NCBI GenBank assembly: GCA_003248655.1
Contig: QFPM01000011.1
Coordinates: 105,771 to 169,770 of the forward strand
DNA: 64,000 nucleotides
Source: Microbacterium sp.
Lineage (GTDB): Bacteria; Actinomycetota; Actinomycetes; Actinomycetales; Microbacteriaceae
Reading direction: 5' to 3'
The notes below the pieces were generated by a model. The model was not told where the DNA came from. It saw only the letters and a list, made by a program, of their open reading frames with translations, and searched no databases. A program made the position numbers and the translations under genes. Position 1 is the stretch's first letter, and every line of letters starts with the position of its first letter. This document shows, piece after piece, positions 39,221 through 47,529 of the stretch.

Positions 39221-39727
39221 CTGCGGAGCGGGCGCCGGGGCGTACGACGAGCCCGAGCGGGTGCGCAACAGGAGTCCGTGGTCGACGAGGTACCGACGGA
39301 GAACCGCGACGTCGCCCCCGGGCGCGTAGGGGAGGAGCCGCTCGTTCACCTCGGGCTCGGTGAGTACATCGTCGGGCTCGAAGGCCCGCGCGGCGACCCA
39401 GGCGAGCAGTTCCGCGCGGTCGCGCGCGTTCGCGGGGTATCGATCGATCCGACCTTCGCGGTCGAGGAAGCGTTCGTTCCCCGCGGGCCGCGGAGGGGAT
39501 GACAGCAGGGCTGTGAGCACGCTGTCGTCGAAGACGGGGTCGCCGTCGTCGCCCGCGTGAAGGATCCCCAACTCGGAAAGGCGAGCGACAGCGCGGGACC
39601 GCCGTTTCGCACTTATGGAATCGAGTCCGACCGTCTCGGCGAGGACAGCACGCACCGCATCGTCACGGAGCGCAGCGATGACCGCGCGCCACTGCTCTGC
39701 GTTCGGCGGGGAGGGGTCGGGTTCCAT
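39218..39727 (-). CDS. DUF2087 domain protein, putative transcriptional regulator
   Basis: A 169-residue protein. The N-terminal 75 residues look like a helical winged-helix region (SAKRRSRAVARLSELGIL). The C-terminal 75 residues match DUF2087: RFLDREGRIDRYPA, then EPEVNERLLPYAPGGDVAVLRRYLVDHGLL and a GSSYAP end. DUF2087 domains are found in regulators and MarR/ArsR-like fusions. Target genes are unknown. A TACGGT hexamer 6 bases before the ATG suggests leaderless expression. Confidence 0.8.
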   Translation of the reverse strand: MEPDPSPPNAEQWRAVIAALRDDAVRAVLAETVGLDSISAKRRSRAVARLSELGILHAGDDGDPVFDDSVLTALLSSPPRPAGNERFLDREGRIDRYPANARDRAELLAWVAARAFEPDDVLTEPEVNERLLPYAPGGDVAVLRRYLVDHGLLLRTRSGSSYAPAPAPQ

Positions 39728-39733
39728 ACCGCT

Positions 39734-39739
39734 ACCGTA
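39734..39739 (-). promoter_or_regulatory. Leaderless -10 TACGGT for the DUF2087 gene
   Basis: On the minus strand TACGGT, 6 bases, then ATG at 39727. Confidence 0.45.
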
Positions 39740-39783
39740 TGGCGACTCAGCGTCGGAGAGGTGCTGCTGATCCTTGAGCTGAC

Positions 39784-39797
39784 ATAATGTGCATTAT
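39784..39797. promoter_or_regulatory. AT-rich dyad after vapC
   Basis: ATAATG-TG-CATTAT, a perfect 6-base dyad with a 2-base centre. It stands out against the GC-rich background and lies between the vapC stop and the DUF2087 promoter. It could be an operator for the DUF2087 gene. Confidence 0.4.
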
Positions 39798-39802
39798 CAG
39801 CG

Positions 39803-40210
39803 TTACAGCACCGACATCACATCGGTCTGTGCAAAGTCGCGCCCCTTGTACAACAAGGGAATCCCGCGCCCCTTTGCCAGAGCGTACGAGAAGCAGTCGC
39901 CGTAGTTCAGTGCTGCACCGTGCGTGCCTTTCCCAAAGCGCCGCCAGGCGGTCATCGCGATCGTGATCGCGCGCTCGTCTGTAGGGACGATCTCGATCGC
40001 GCTGTGCCGGATCAACTCGCTGAGCAAAGCTCCTCCAGCAGGCCCCAACCGGCTTTCGATGACCATGTGGCTTTCCAGCAGAGTCGGAGCTGACATAACG
40101 CCCGCTCCGGGATGCGCGGCCAGGACATCTGAGAACAGCGATGCATCACTCTCAACGAACAGAATCGCCGCCAGCGCCGATGTGTCGATCGCGTAAGAAC
40201 CGTGGATCAC
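39803..40210 (-). CDS. vapC: VapC-type PIN ribonuclease toxin
   Basis: A 135-residue PIN domain. Acidic active-site residues are D9 (AIDTSAL), E46 (LLESH), D105 (NYGDCFSYALAK) and D125. VapC toxins cleave tRNA or rRNA when the antitoxin is degraded. NYGDCFSYALA is the signature of the common mycobacterial VapC group. The ATG overlaps the antitoxin stop by 4 bases. Base composition is lower in G+C than its neighbours, and the 7-mer GGATGCC is absent, consistent with acquisition. Confidence 0.92.
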   Translation of the reverse strand: MIHGSYAIDTSALAAILFVESDASLFSDVLAAHPGAGVMSAPTLLESHMVIESRLGPAGGALLSELIRHSAIEIVPTDERAITIAMTAWRRFGKGTHGAALNYGDCFSYALAKGRGIPLLYKGRDFAQTDVMSVL

Positions 40211-40461
40211 GAGGGCAACCCGCGCTCGTCGTATCCGATGATCTCCTCGGGCGTTCGGTCGTCAAGAATGGGCAGCAGCCTCGCGCGCTCCATGATCGCC
40301 TCGATCCCGGCGCGCGCAGTTGCCTCTGCGCCACTCGCCCGGACGCGTCGGAGGCGCTCTTCCATCGCGACGCGCACGGCGACGGTGATGCTCTCCCCCG
40401 TCGCGGCCGACAGCTCGCGTGCGATCCGATCCGTCTCCGGATCCTTGATGTTCAGTGCCAT
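40207..40461 (-). CDS. vapB: VapB-type antitoxin
   Basis: An 84-residue antitoxin. MALNIKDPETDRIARELSAA and TGESITVAVRVAM form the ribbon-helix-helix-like DNA-binding start of the PSK/VapB class; the acidic C-terminus wraps the toxin. It is expected to repress its own promoter with VapC. A minus-strand TAGAAT lies 6 bases before the ATG. The 73-base space to the divergent AEC transporter holds both promoters. Confidence 0.9.
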   Translation of the reverse strand: MALNIKDPETDRIARELSAATGESITVAVRVAMEERLRRVRASGAEATARAGIEAIMERARLLPILDDRTPEEIIGYDERGLPS

Positions 40462-40467
40462 CTAGCC

Positions 40468-40473
40468 ATTCTA
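40468..40473 (-). promoter_or_regulatory. Leaderless -10 TAGAAT for vapBC
   Basis: On the minus strand TAGAAT, 6 bases, then ATG at 40461. A short ATTCT/AGAAT inverted repeat (40468-40472 / 40485-40489) spans the promoter and could be the operator. Confidence 0.5.
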
Positions 40474-40522
40474 CATAGTGAGAAAGAATGATGGATGCTC
40501 AGGAAGAACGTCCCAACGGTTC

Positions 40523-40528
40523 TAGCAT
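40523..40528 (+). promoter_or_regulatory. Leaderless -10 TAGCAT for the AEC transporter
   Basis: TAGCAT, 6 bases, then ATG at 40535. Confidence 0.55.
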
Positions 40529-40534
40529 CGAAGC

Positions 40535-41455
40535 ATGCTGCAGACGTTGACCGGGTTCGCGGTCGTCGGTGTGGCCATCGCGCTCGGGTACGTCATCGGG
40601 CGGATCGATCTGCTCGGTCCCGATGCGAAGCCGGTGCTGAGTCGGCTGACGTTCTTCGTGCTATCACCGTTCCTGCTGTTCGTCGTGCTCGCCCAGGCGG
40701 ACGTGCACACGCTGTTTTCCGCGCTGCTACCCGTCTCGGCGCTCGCGGCGGGCGCGGTGTTCCTCGTGTACGCCGTCGTCGCGCGATTCGTATGGCGACG
40801 GAGCGTCGCAGAGACGCTCGTGGGAACCCTGTCGGCCGGTCAGGTCAACTCGAACAACATCGGCATCCCGCTGTCTCTCTACCTGCTGGGCAGCGCCGCG
40901 TACCCGGCCCCCGTGATTCTGATGCAGCTGCTCATCCTCACGCCGATCACGATGGCGATCTTCGAGTCCATCGCGACCGGTCAGCGCCGGCCGATTCCCA
41001 TCCTGCGGCGGACCGTCACGAATCCGATCGTCGTCGGATCCGTGCTGGGCGTCGCGGTATCCATCTCGGGATGGCGGATGCCGCCGATCATCCTCGATCC
41101 GATCCAGCTGATCGCGAACGCGTGTGTGCCGGTCCTGCTGATCAGCTACGGGATCGCCCTCCACGGCCAACGCGTCCTCGCCCCACACGGACGTCGGCGC
41201 GACGTCGTGCTCGCGACCGCGCTGAAGCTGCTCGCGATGCCGGTCATCGCGTGGGCGATCGCCACATTCGTCTTTCAACTCGCGCCGCGCGACGTGCTCA
41301 TCGTGACGGTGCTGGCGGCACTCCCCACCGCTCAGAACGTCTTCAACTACGCCCAACGATTCGAGGTCGGCGAGCCCATCGCGCGCGACACCGTTCTCCT
41401 CACGACGGTGGGGTGCATCCCGGTACTCATCGGTGCGACGGTTCTGCTGGGCTGA
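40535..41455 (+). CDS. AEC family (auxin efflux carrier-like) transporter
   Basis: A 306-residue membrane protein with about ten helices in two inverted halves. SAGQVNSNNIGIPLSLYLLG carries the conserved crossing motif of the AEC/PIN-like family, and PTAQNVFNYAQRFEV is its second-half counterpart. Bacterial members export organic acids such as malate; the substrate here is unknown. It stands alone next to the vapBC pair. Confidence 0.88.
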   Translation: MLQTLTGFAVVGVAIALGYVIGRIDLLGPDAKPVLSRLTFFVLSPFLLFVVLAQADVHTLFSALLPVSALAAGAVFLVYAVVARFVWRRSVAETLVGTLSAGQVNSNNIGIPLSLYLLGSAAYPAPVILMQLLILTPITMAIFESIATGQRRPIPILRRTVTNPIVVGSVLGVAVSISGWRMPPIILDPIQLIANACVPVLLISYGIALHGQRVLAPHGRRRDVVLATALKLLAMPVIAWAIATFVFQLAPRDVLIVTVLAALPTAQNVFNYAQRFEVGEPIARDTVLLTTVGCIPVLIGATVLLG

Positions 41456-41501
41456 CGCCCCCGCGCCGCTGATATACCCCCCGCGCGCGGTCCGAGCGCG
41501 C

Positions 41502-41507
41502 TAGCCT
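41502..41507 (+). promoter_or_regulatory. -10 TAGCCT upstream of the HdeD-like gene
   Basis: TAGCCT followed by a leader of about 35 bases that includes an AAAGG ribosome site before the ATG at 41549. Confidence 0.4.
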
Positions 41508-41548
41508 GGCATCACCTCCCTCCCAGGAGACTTTCAGAAAGGCACATC

Positions 41549-42097
41549 ATGACCACTGAATCGTTGGATAAGGCCGCAACGAACGGCGTGCGCACCGCGC
41601 TCGGTATCGCCGGCGTCGTGACCCTCATCGCTGGCATCCTGATCCTCGTCTGGCCCGGGCAGACCGCGGCCGTCGTGACGGGCATCCTCGCGTTCTACAC
41701 GATCGCCGCGGGCCTCGTGTACGCGGGCCTCGGTGTCTTCACGAAGGACCGCAGCGGCTGGGGGCGAATCGGCTACCTGTTCCTCGGGGTCCTGTTCATC
41801 GTCGCCGGTATCGTGGCGTTCGCCAACCTGACGGAGACCAAGCTCTTGCTGGCCGTCTTCGTGGGCGTCTTCGTCGGTATCGCCTGGATCATCGAGGGCG
41901 TCGTGGCGCTCTCGACCCTCGGCGACGCGTCGTCGAAGGTGTGGACGGTGATCTTCGCGATCATCTCGATCATCGCCGGCCTCTACCTGCTGTTCTCGCC
42001 CCTGTGGGGTGCCATCGTGCTCTGGTGGCTGCTGGCGATCATGCTCATCATCATGGGTGTGACCAACATCATTCGCGCGCTGCGGTTCGGCAAGTAG
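41549..42097 (+). CDS. HdeD/DUF308 family membrane protein
   Basis: A 182-residue protein with six hydrophobic helices in three similar pairs (about 18-60, 73-120 and 130-172), the DUF308 repeat pattern. WPGQTAAVVTGILAFYTIAAGL and WALIEG-like IAWIIEGVVAL are typical. Escherichia coli HdeD is linked to acid resistance; the role here is unknown. A perfect hairpin terminator follows 9 bases downstream. Confidence 0.87.
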   Translation: MTTESLDKAATNGVRTALGIAGVVTLIAGILILVWPGQTAAVVTGILAFYTIAAGLVYAGLGVFTKDRSGWGRIGYLFLGVLFIVAGIVAFANLTETKLLLAVFVGVFVGIAWIIEGVVALSTLGDASSKVWTVIFAIISIIAGLYLLFSPLWGAIVLWWLLAIMLIIMGVTNIIRALRFGK

Positions 42098-42106
42098 CCC
42101 GTCGCA

Positions 42107-42141
42107 CGAAGCGCCCCGAGGCGGATGCCCGGGGCGCTTCG
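42107..42141. terminator. Two-way terminator between HdeD-like and S9 peptidase genes
   Basis: A perfect 12-base stem CGAAGCGCCCCG (42107-42118) / CGGGGCGCTTCG (42130-42141) with an 11-base loop. The genes converge on it. The loop holds GGATGCC. Confidence 0.8.
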
Positions 42142-42156
42142 TCGTGTCTGGCGCGT

Positions 42157-44136
42157 TCAGGTGGTCGGCAGGTCGCGACTCCACCAATCGAGAACAGCGG
42201 CGAACCGCTCGACGCGGTGCCGCGGCCGGCCCGACCGGGTCAGCTCGTGGTCCTCCCCCGGGAAGACAAGCAGCTCAGCGGGCGTCCCTTGTCGCTTGAG
42301 TGCGGAGTAGTAGCGCGTGGCCTGCTCGAGCGGGCACCGGAAGTCGAGCTCCGAGTGGATGACGAGGGTCGGCGTACGGACGTCACCCACGACCGCCATC
42401 GGGCTCTGCGCGGCGATGAGCTGAGGGTCGAGGCCGACGTACTCGTCTCCGAAGAAGGTGCCGATGTCGCTCGTCCCTTGGAAGCTTGCCGGGTCGAGGA
42501 AGCCGCGCTCCACGATCGCACCGGCGAAGCGGTGCTCGTGCGCGATGGTCCAGGCGGTGAGGTAGCCGCCGTACGAGCCACCCTGGATACCCACACGTGA
42601 CGCGTCGAGGCGGCGGTCGCTCGCGATCGCGCCGTCGAGGAAGTCCAGCACATCGTGGTAGTCGACCGTGCCCATCGCCTGACGGATGCTGCGTCCGTGG
42701 GCGCGGCCATACCCTGCGCTCCCCCGCGGATTGCAGTAGACGACGGCGTACCCGGCATCCACGAGCACCTGAGTCTCGTCGAATGCGTGTATGCCGTATG
42801 AGGCATATGGGCCGCCGTGGATCTGCAGGATGACGGGGAACGGGCCTTCGCCCGCGGGCGCAGCCACCCACCCGTGCACCGGGTAGCCATCGCGCCCGGT
42901 GACCTCGAGCTCGACGGGCGCCACCAGTCCGCGCTCGCGCAACGACGCCGCGAAGTCCGTCAGCGCGCCGTGGCCGACCAGCACGAGCTCTCCGAACGAG
43001 GATGCGGTCGCAACAGCCGCGACGATCCGCTCCCCCGCGGCGGCGTGGCCCAGAATCTCCGCGTCGTCGTCGAGCACGACGGAGACGTCGCCGGCGCGAC
43101 TGATGCGCAAGAGCTCGACGCGGCCGCGGGTGCGGTTCTGCACGAGGAAGTCGTCTCCGAGGACGGTGATGTGCGAGCCGACCTCACCGAGGTCGATCGT
43201 GTCGGGGTCGGTCAGACGCCGGATGCCGGTTCCATCGACGACGTGCAGGGCCACACCGGGAGCGATGAAGTCGATGCCCTCGGGCCCGACATCGTCTGCC
43301 AGCATGGCGATGGACCCGTCGGACGCCACCGCGACATCGGAGATCGACAGGTTCGCGTCACGCCCAAGAACCTCGCGCACACCGGATCCGTCGGCGGCGA
43401 CCGCGACGAGCGGCGTTCGCAGATCGCGCCGGTCCGCCTCGATCTCCTCGAGCACGGTGAGCAGCTCGGCGCCGTCGCGGGTGAACACGACGCCGTGGTG
43501 CGACGCGGCTCCCGTCGTGAGCTGTCGAGCCGTGTGCGCCACGACCGGGGACACCGGTGGCTCCTCGTGCGGGGCGCGCACGGCGGCTGCGGGCTCGTAA
43601 AGCGGCTCATCCCCCGGGTCGGGGGCGGTGACGACGAAGAGCTGTGACGGACGGTCGAGGGTGTACCCGAGCCCGTTCGCATGCCAGCGGATGCCGGTGA
43701 TCCGTCGCGGGGCCTCGCTCGCGGCGTCTAGCCCCTCGACCGTGCCGTAGCGTCCGCGTTCCGCGACTCGCGACGTGAACCCGAGAGTCAGGCCGTCGGG
43801 AGACCAGGCGAACTCGCCCACGCCACCGGCGGCGTCGGTGGCCTGCACGGGCTCGGAGCCCACGGCATCCATCACGAATACCTGCGTGGCCCCGTCTGCG
43901 TTCGCGCGCAGGAAGGCGAGGCGCGAACCGTCCGGGGAGAGCTGCGGTTGTCGGTCGGCGACACCGCGCGTGAGGCGCCGGGGCGAGCCGCTCGGCAGGT
44001 CCACACGCCATAGCTGGCCGACGTTGCGGTTCGCGGCGAGGTCGGGGCGTGAGGTCGCGAAGACCGCGAACGACCCGTCGGGAGCGATCGTCGGACGACC
44101 CACCGACACCAGGTGCTCGATGTCGACCGCGCGCAT
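42157..44136 (-). CDS. S9 family serine peptidase (acylaminoacyl peptidase/prolyl oligopeptidase type)
   Basis: A 659-residue protein with an N-terminal beta-propeller built from WD40-like PD40 repeats (about 1-390, e.g. LSPDGSRLAFLRA, WSPDGLTLGFTS) and a C-terminal alpha/beta-hydrolase (about 400-659). The catalytic serine is in GIQGGSYGGYLT, with HSELDFRCPLEQ and FPGEDHELTRSGRP supplying Asp and His. No signal peptide; likely a cytoplasmic oligopeptidase. The ATG lies 2 bases after the SDR stop, so the two form an operon. Confidence 0.93.
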   Translation of the reverse strand: MRAVDIEHLVSVGRPTIAPDGSFAVFATSRPDLAANRNVGQLWRVDLPSGSPRRLTRGVADRQPQLSPDGSRLAFLRANADGATQVFVMDAVGSEPVQATDAAGGVGEFAWSPDGLTLGFTSRVAERGRYGTVEGLDAASEAPRRITGIRWHANGLGYTLDRPSQLFVVTAPDPGDEPLYEPAAAVRAPHEEPPVSPVVAHTARQLTTGAASHHGVVFTRDGAELLTVLEEIEADRRDLRTPLVAVAADGSGVREVLGRDANLSISDVAVASDGSIAMLADDVGPEGIDFIAPGVALHVVDGTGIRRLTDPDTIDLGEVGSHITVLGDDFLVQNRTRGRVELLRISRAGDVSVVLDDDAEILGHAAAGERIVAAVATASSFGELVLVGHGALTDFAASLRERGLVAPVELEVTGRDGYPVHGWVAAPAGEGPFPVILQIHGGPYASYGIHAFDETQVLVDAGYAVVYCNPRGSAGYGRAHGRSIRQAMGTVDYHDVLDFLDGAIASDRRLDASRVGIQGGSYGGYLTAWTIAHEHRFAGAIVERGFLDPASFQGTSDIGTFFGDEYVGLDPQLIAAQSPMAVVGDVRTPTLVIHSELDFRCPLEQATRYYSALKRQGTPAELLVFPGEDHELTRSGRPRHRVERFAAVLDWWSRDLPTT

Positions 44137-44138
44137 GG

Positions 44139-44918
44139 TCAGTTGCCTCCGAAGGAGCTCACATCTCCGACCAGGCGTGTGTTGTCGGCGGGGATTGGCT
44201 CGACAGCAGCGAGCGCGACTTCGGCGGCGAACTCCGACACGTTGTAGAGCTTGCCCGCAGACGCGCGACGGGCCGAGATCGCACCCGGGTTGGCGCGTTC
44301 GAGCAGTGTCGCTGTGATCGTGCCTTCGATCATGTCTCCCGAGACGACGACGAAGCCGATGCCGTGCTCGGCGAGGGCGGGAATGCGCTCGCGGAGGGCG
44401 TCCTCCCCCGCGCGCTTGGACAGCGCGACAGGCTCGTACTCGGGCATCGTCGGGGTCGTGCGGATGAAGTGCGCCTGGTGGCTCGTGACGAAGACGACGC
44501 GCGGTCCGCCGGGTACCGTGCTCGCCTCAAGAAGCGGCACAGCCGCGTCGAGGACGTTCAGCTGGGCGTCGCGGTTGAGCACGAGCGCGTAGTCCTCACC
44601 CATGCCGCTCTCCATGCCGCCGGAGGCATTCAAGACGAGCAGGTCCAGGCTGCCGAACGCCTCCCGCACCCGGGACATCATGTCGGCGACGGATGCCGTG
44701 TCGGTCAGATCCGCCCCGACGACCAGCACCTCAACGCCGAGCTCGCGTAGCTGCGCCCCGAGCTTCTCAGCGCGGGGCGCCTTGTTGCGGTAGTTGATCA
44801 CCACGTTCGCGCCCGCCTGCGCGAGATAGGTCGCCGTGTCGGCTCCGATGCCGCGAGACGATCCGGTGACCAGCGCCGTCCTTCCGAGGAGCGAACCGGC
44901 GGGAATGGGCTGAGACAT
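44139..44918 (-). CDS. SDR-family oxidoreductase, active-site motif unusual
   Basis: A 259-residue Rossmann-fold protein. The cofactor loop is TGSSRGIG and the NAG-equivalent is LNASGG. The expected catalytic YxxxK is missing: the region reads MPEYEPVALSKRAGE, with lysine 7 residues after the tyrosine. It may be an atypical reductase or have lost classical chemistry. The ATG at 44918 follows an AGGAGA ribosome site; the longer in-frame start at 44990 lacks one. It is translated just ahead of the S9 peptidase. Confidence 0.85.
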   Translation of the reverse strand: MSQPIPAGSLLGRTALVTGSSRGIGADTATYLAQAGANVVINYRNKAPRAEKLGAQLRELGVEVLVVGADLTDTASVADMMSRVREAFGSLDLLVLNASGGMESGMGEDYALVLNRDAQLNVLDAAVPLLEASTVPGGPRVVFVTSHQAHFIRTTPTMPEYEPVALSKRAGEDALRERIPALAEHGIGFVVVSGDMIEGTITATLLERANPGAISARRASAGKLYNVSEFAAEVALAAVEPIPADNTRLVGDVSSFGGN

Positions 44919-45066
44919 GGGTTCTCCTGGCAGTGCGTCGATGCGTCGTCGAGCCGTCAGACGACCTCTCGACCCTACCAACCCGCCCATTCCGCGCGCG
45001 GTACGGACGGCGCGAGAAGGCGGATGTTAGTGTGCAGGCAAGGCGCCAAAGGAGGGGGCGAAAGCG

Positions 45067-45576
45067 ATGTTGCCGGATCTGACCCAGTATCTGTGGATCG
45101 CGTGGCTCGTTCTGGCCCTGCTGTTCGTGATCATCGAGCTTCTGACGCTCGAGTTCACGTTCCTCATGCTCGCCGCCGGCACACTCATCGGCGGACTCGG
45201 CGTGAATCTGCTGGGCGGCGCATGGTGGCTTCAGGTGCTCGCTGCGGCAGCGGTCTCCGCGTTGCTGCTCTTCACCATCCGGCCGCTGCTCTTGCGAGCG
45301 CTGCACAAATCGAGCCAGTTGCAGCCGACGAACGTCGACGCCATCCGCGGCCTCGGGGGCCGGTTCGTCGAGCCCTTCACGGGCGACGTGGCTGCCGCAC
45401 GGCTCGACAACGGCGAACTGTGGTCCGTGGCACGGACGAGCACAAGCGACGATCTCGCCGTCGGCGATCGGATCGTGGTGACGTCCGTTCGCGGCGCGAT
45501 GGTCGAGGTAGCTCTCGCAGGGTCCGAGCGCCCGGCATCCGAAACATCCGCACCCACTGACAGGAGCACGGACTGA
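45067..45576 (+). CDS. NfeD family membrane protein
   Basis: A 169-residue short NfeD: two or three N-terminal helices (about 8-75) and a C-terminal OB-fold (about 95-150, with GGRFVEPF and LAVGDRIVVTSVRGAMVEV). NfeD proteins pair with SPFH proteins, which are encoded by the next gene. A GGAGGGGG ribosome site precedes the ATG. The stop overlaps the next ATG by one base. Confidence 0.9.
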   Translation: MLPDLTQYLWIAWLVLALLFVIIELLTLEFTFLMLAAGTLIGGLGVNLLGGAWWLQVLAAAAVSALLLFTIRPLLLRALHKSSQLQPTNVDAIRGLGGRFVEPFTGDVAAARLDNGELWSVARTSTSDDLAVGDRIVVTSVRGAMVEVALAGSERPASETSAPTDRSTD

Positions 45577-46634
45577 TGACTGACTTCGGCAGGTTCGCAG
45601 GGCAGGTCTTCGTGGTCGTTCTGCTGATCGTCATCGCGATCTTCGTGATCGTCGTGATCTTCCGATCCATTCGGATCATTCCGCAGGCCTACTCGGGCGT
45701 GGTGGAACGGCTGGGTCGCTACCAGCGCACCCTCTCCCCCGGCCTCAACCTGCTCGTGCCGTTCATCGATCGCCTGCGCCCGCTCGTTGACATGCGCGAG
45801 CAGGTTGTGTCGTTCCCGCCGCAGCCGGTGATCACCGAGGACAACCTCGTCGTGTCGATCGACACCGTCGTGTACTTCCAGGTGACGGATGCCCGGGCCG
45901 CCACCTACGAGATCGCGAACTACCTCTCGGCGGTCGAGCAGCTGACGACGACGACCCTGCGAAACGTCGTCGGTGGGCTCAACCTCGAAGAGGCGCTCAC
46001 CAGCCGCGACAACATCAACGGCCAGCTGCGGGTCGTCCTCGATGAGGCGACCGGCAAGTGGGGCCTGCGTGTCTCGCGTGTCGAGCTCAAGGCGATCGAT
46101 CCGCCGCACTCGATCCAGGACTCGATGGAGAAGCAGATGCGCGCCGAGCGCGACCGTCGCGCGGCGATCCTGACCGCCGAGGGTTCCAAGCAGTCGCAGA
46201 TCCTCGAGGCGGAGGGTCGCCGGCAGGCCGCGATCCTCGGTGCTGAGGGTGACAAGCAGGCCGCGGTGCTGCGTGCACAGGGTGAGGCAGAGGCCATCCA
46301 GATGGTCTTCGACGCGATCCACGCGGGCGCTCCCGACGAGAAGCTGCTCGCGTACCAGTACCTGCAGACGCTCCCGAAGATCGCGGAGAGCCCGTCGAGC
46401 AAGCTCTGGATCATCCCGAGCGAGCTCACCGAGGCGCTGCAGGGCATCGGTGAAGCGTTCGCGGGCCGGGCGCCCGACAGCCCCGCACGCCCGCGTGCGG
46501 CGCGCGCCTCGACGGGGGCAGCGGATGCCGCGGTCGCGGCCGCCCGCGAAGCCGCATCCGCCGCCGACGACATCGCGACGCAGGCGCACTCGACCGGGTT
46601 GGGCGTGGCGCCCGATCCGTCGACCCCGGCCTGA
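45576..46634 (+). CDS. SPFH/stomatin-like membrane protein (QmcA/HflK-like)
   Basis: A 352-residue protein: one N-terminal helix (about 8-30), the SPFH/PHB domain (about 33-200, with VVERLGRYQRTLSPGLNLL and VVSIDTVVYFQV), then a coiled-coil of AEG repeats (LEAEGRRQAAILGAEGD) and an alanine-rich tail. Such proteins assemble into large ring scaffolds in membrane microdomains and often regulate FtsH-type proteases. Partner NfeD is encoded directly upstream. Confidence 0.92.
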   Translation: MTDFGRFAGQVFVVVLLIVIAIFVIVVIFRSIRIIPQAYSGVVERLGRYQRTLSPGLNLLVPFIDRLRPLVDMREQVVSFPPQPVITEDNLVVSIDTVVYFQVTDARAATYEIANYLSAVEQLTTTTLRNVVGGLNLEEALTSRDNINGQLRVVLDEATGKWGLRVSRVELKAIDPPHSIQDSMEKQMRAERDRRAAILTAEGSKQSQILEAEGRRQAAILGAEGDKQAAVLRAQGEAEAIQMVFDAIHAGAPDEKLLAYQYLQTLPKIAESPSSKLWIIPSELTEALQGIGEAFAGRAPDSPARPRAARASTGAADAAVAAAREAASAADDIATQAHSTGLGVAPDPSTPA

Positions 46635-46638
46635 GGAG

Positions 46639-47418
46639 ATGGGCGACCGCCACCCGTACTTCTCCGCAGAGAAGCCACGGGTCCTGGCACACCGCGGCTT
46701 GGTGCCGCGGGACTCGGCCGGCGTCGTCGACAACACCGTCGCAGCGTTCGCCGCGGCGCATGCCGCGGGCGCGGAGTACATCGAATCGGACTGCCACGTG
46801 ACGGCCGACGGCGTTGTCGTGCTGTTTCACGACACCGACCTGGTGCGCGTCGCGGGAGACTCCCGACGCGTCGCGGACGTGCCCCACGACGAGCTCGCAC
46901 ACCTCATGGCTGGGCTGGGCGGTCTCGCCACGGCCGCCGACACTCTCGCGGCGTTCCCGGACGTGCGCTTCAACCTCGATGTGAAGGCGCCGGATGCCGC
47001 CGTGCCGCTCGGACGGATCGTCGCGCCCCACGCCGACCGTGTGCTCCTCACCAGCTTCGCCGACGCGCGTCGTCGGGCGGCGATGGATGCCGCGCGCGCG
47101 GCGGGCGGAACCCCCGCGACCTCGGCCGGTCAGGCGACCGTCGCGCGCGTGCTGGCCGGCGTCGCGAGCGGCTCGCGCACGATCGTGCGACGCGCGTTGC
47201 GCGGCATCCATGCCCTCCAGGTTCCGGAGCGAACGGGAGCCCTCCGGATCGTCGGCCCGCGATTCCTGCGACTGGTCCACGAGGCGGGCGTGGAGGTGCA
47301 CGTGTGGACGGTCAACGACCCGCTCGACATGGAGCGCCTGCTCGATCTCGGCGTCGACGGGCTCGTCACCGACCGCGCCGACCTCGCGCTGCAGGTGACT
47401 CGTCGCCGGACGCAGTGA
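46639..47418 (+). CDS. Glycerophosphodiester phosphodiesterase
   Basis: A 259-residue TIM-barrel GDPD, hydrolysing glycerophosphodiesters to glycerol 3-phosphate and an alcohol. LAHRGLV, IESDCHVTADGVVVLFHD and the late VHVWTVNDPLDMERLLDLGVDGLVTD are family motifs. The usual PENT metal-site motif reads VDNT, so aspartate replaces glutamate. The ATG at 46639 overlaps GAGGAG closely, and a slightly later start is possible. It is 4 bases after the stomatin gene. Confidence 0.9.
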   Translation: MGDRHPYFSAEKPRVLAHRGLVPRDSAGVVDNTVAAFAAAHAAGAEYIESDCHVTADGVVVLFHDTDLVRVAGDSRRVADVPHDELAHLMAGLGGLATAADTLAAFPDVRFNLDVKAPDAAVPLGRIVAPHADRVLLTSFADARRRAAMDAARAAGGTPATSAGQATVARVLAGVASGSRTIVRRALRGIHALQVPERTGALRIVGPRFLRLVHEAGVEVHVWTVNDPLDMERLLDLGVDGLVTDRADLALQVTRRRTQ

Positions 47419-47482
47419 CGGCCCGGGAATGCCCTGAGCATCGCCTGTGAAACGGCGTCCCAACGGCCCCGCTCGGATGATG

Positions 47483-47511
47483 TGCTCAGGTGAGGGCGTT
47501 ATACCTGAGCA
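47483..47511 (+). promoter_or_regulatory. Stem-loop in the rbpA leader
   Basis: TGCTCAGGT (47483-47491) pairs perfectly with ACCTGAGCA (47503-47511), ending 18 bases before the rbpA ATG and just ahead of its GAGAGGA ribosome site. It could be an operator dyad or an RNA hairpin near the ribosome site. Confidence 0.45.
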
Positions 47512-47529
47512 AGACGAGAGGACCACACA

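Noticed and set aside
47419..47529. SigR-type promoter (GGAAT...GTT) before rbpA
   Set aside because: GGAAT is present near 47427, but no GTT occurs at 18-19 bases spacing.
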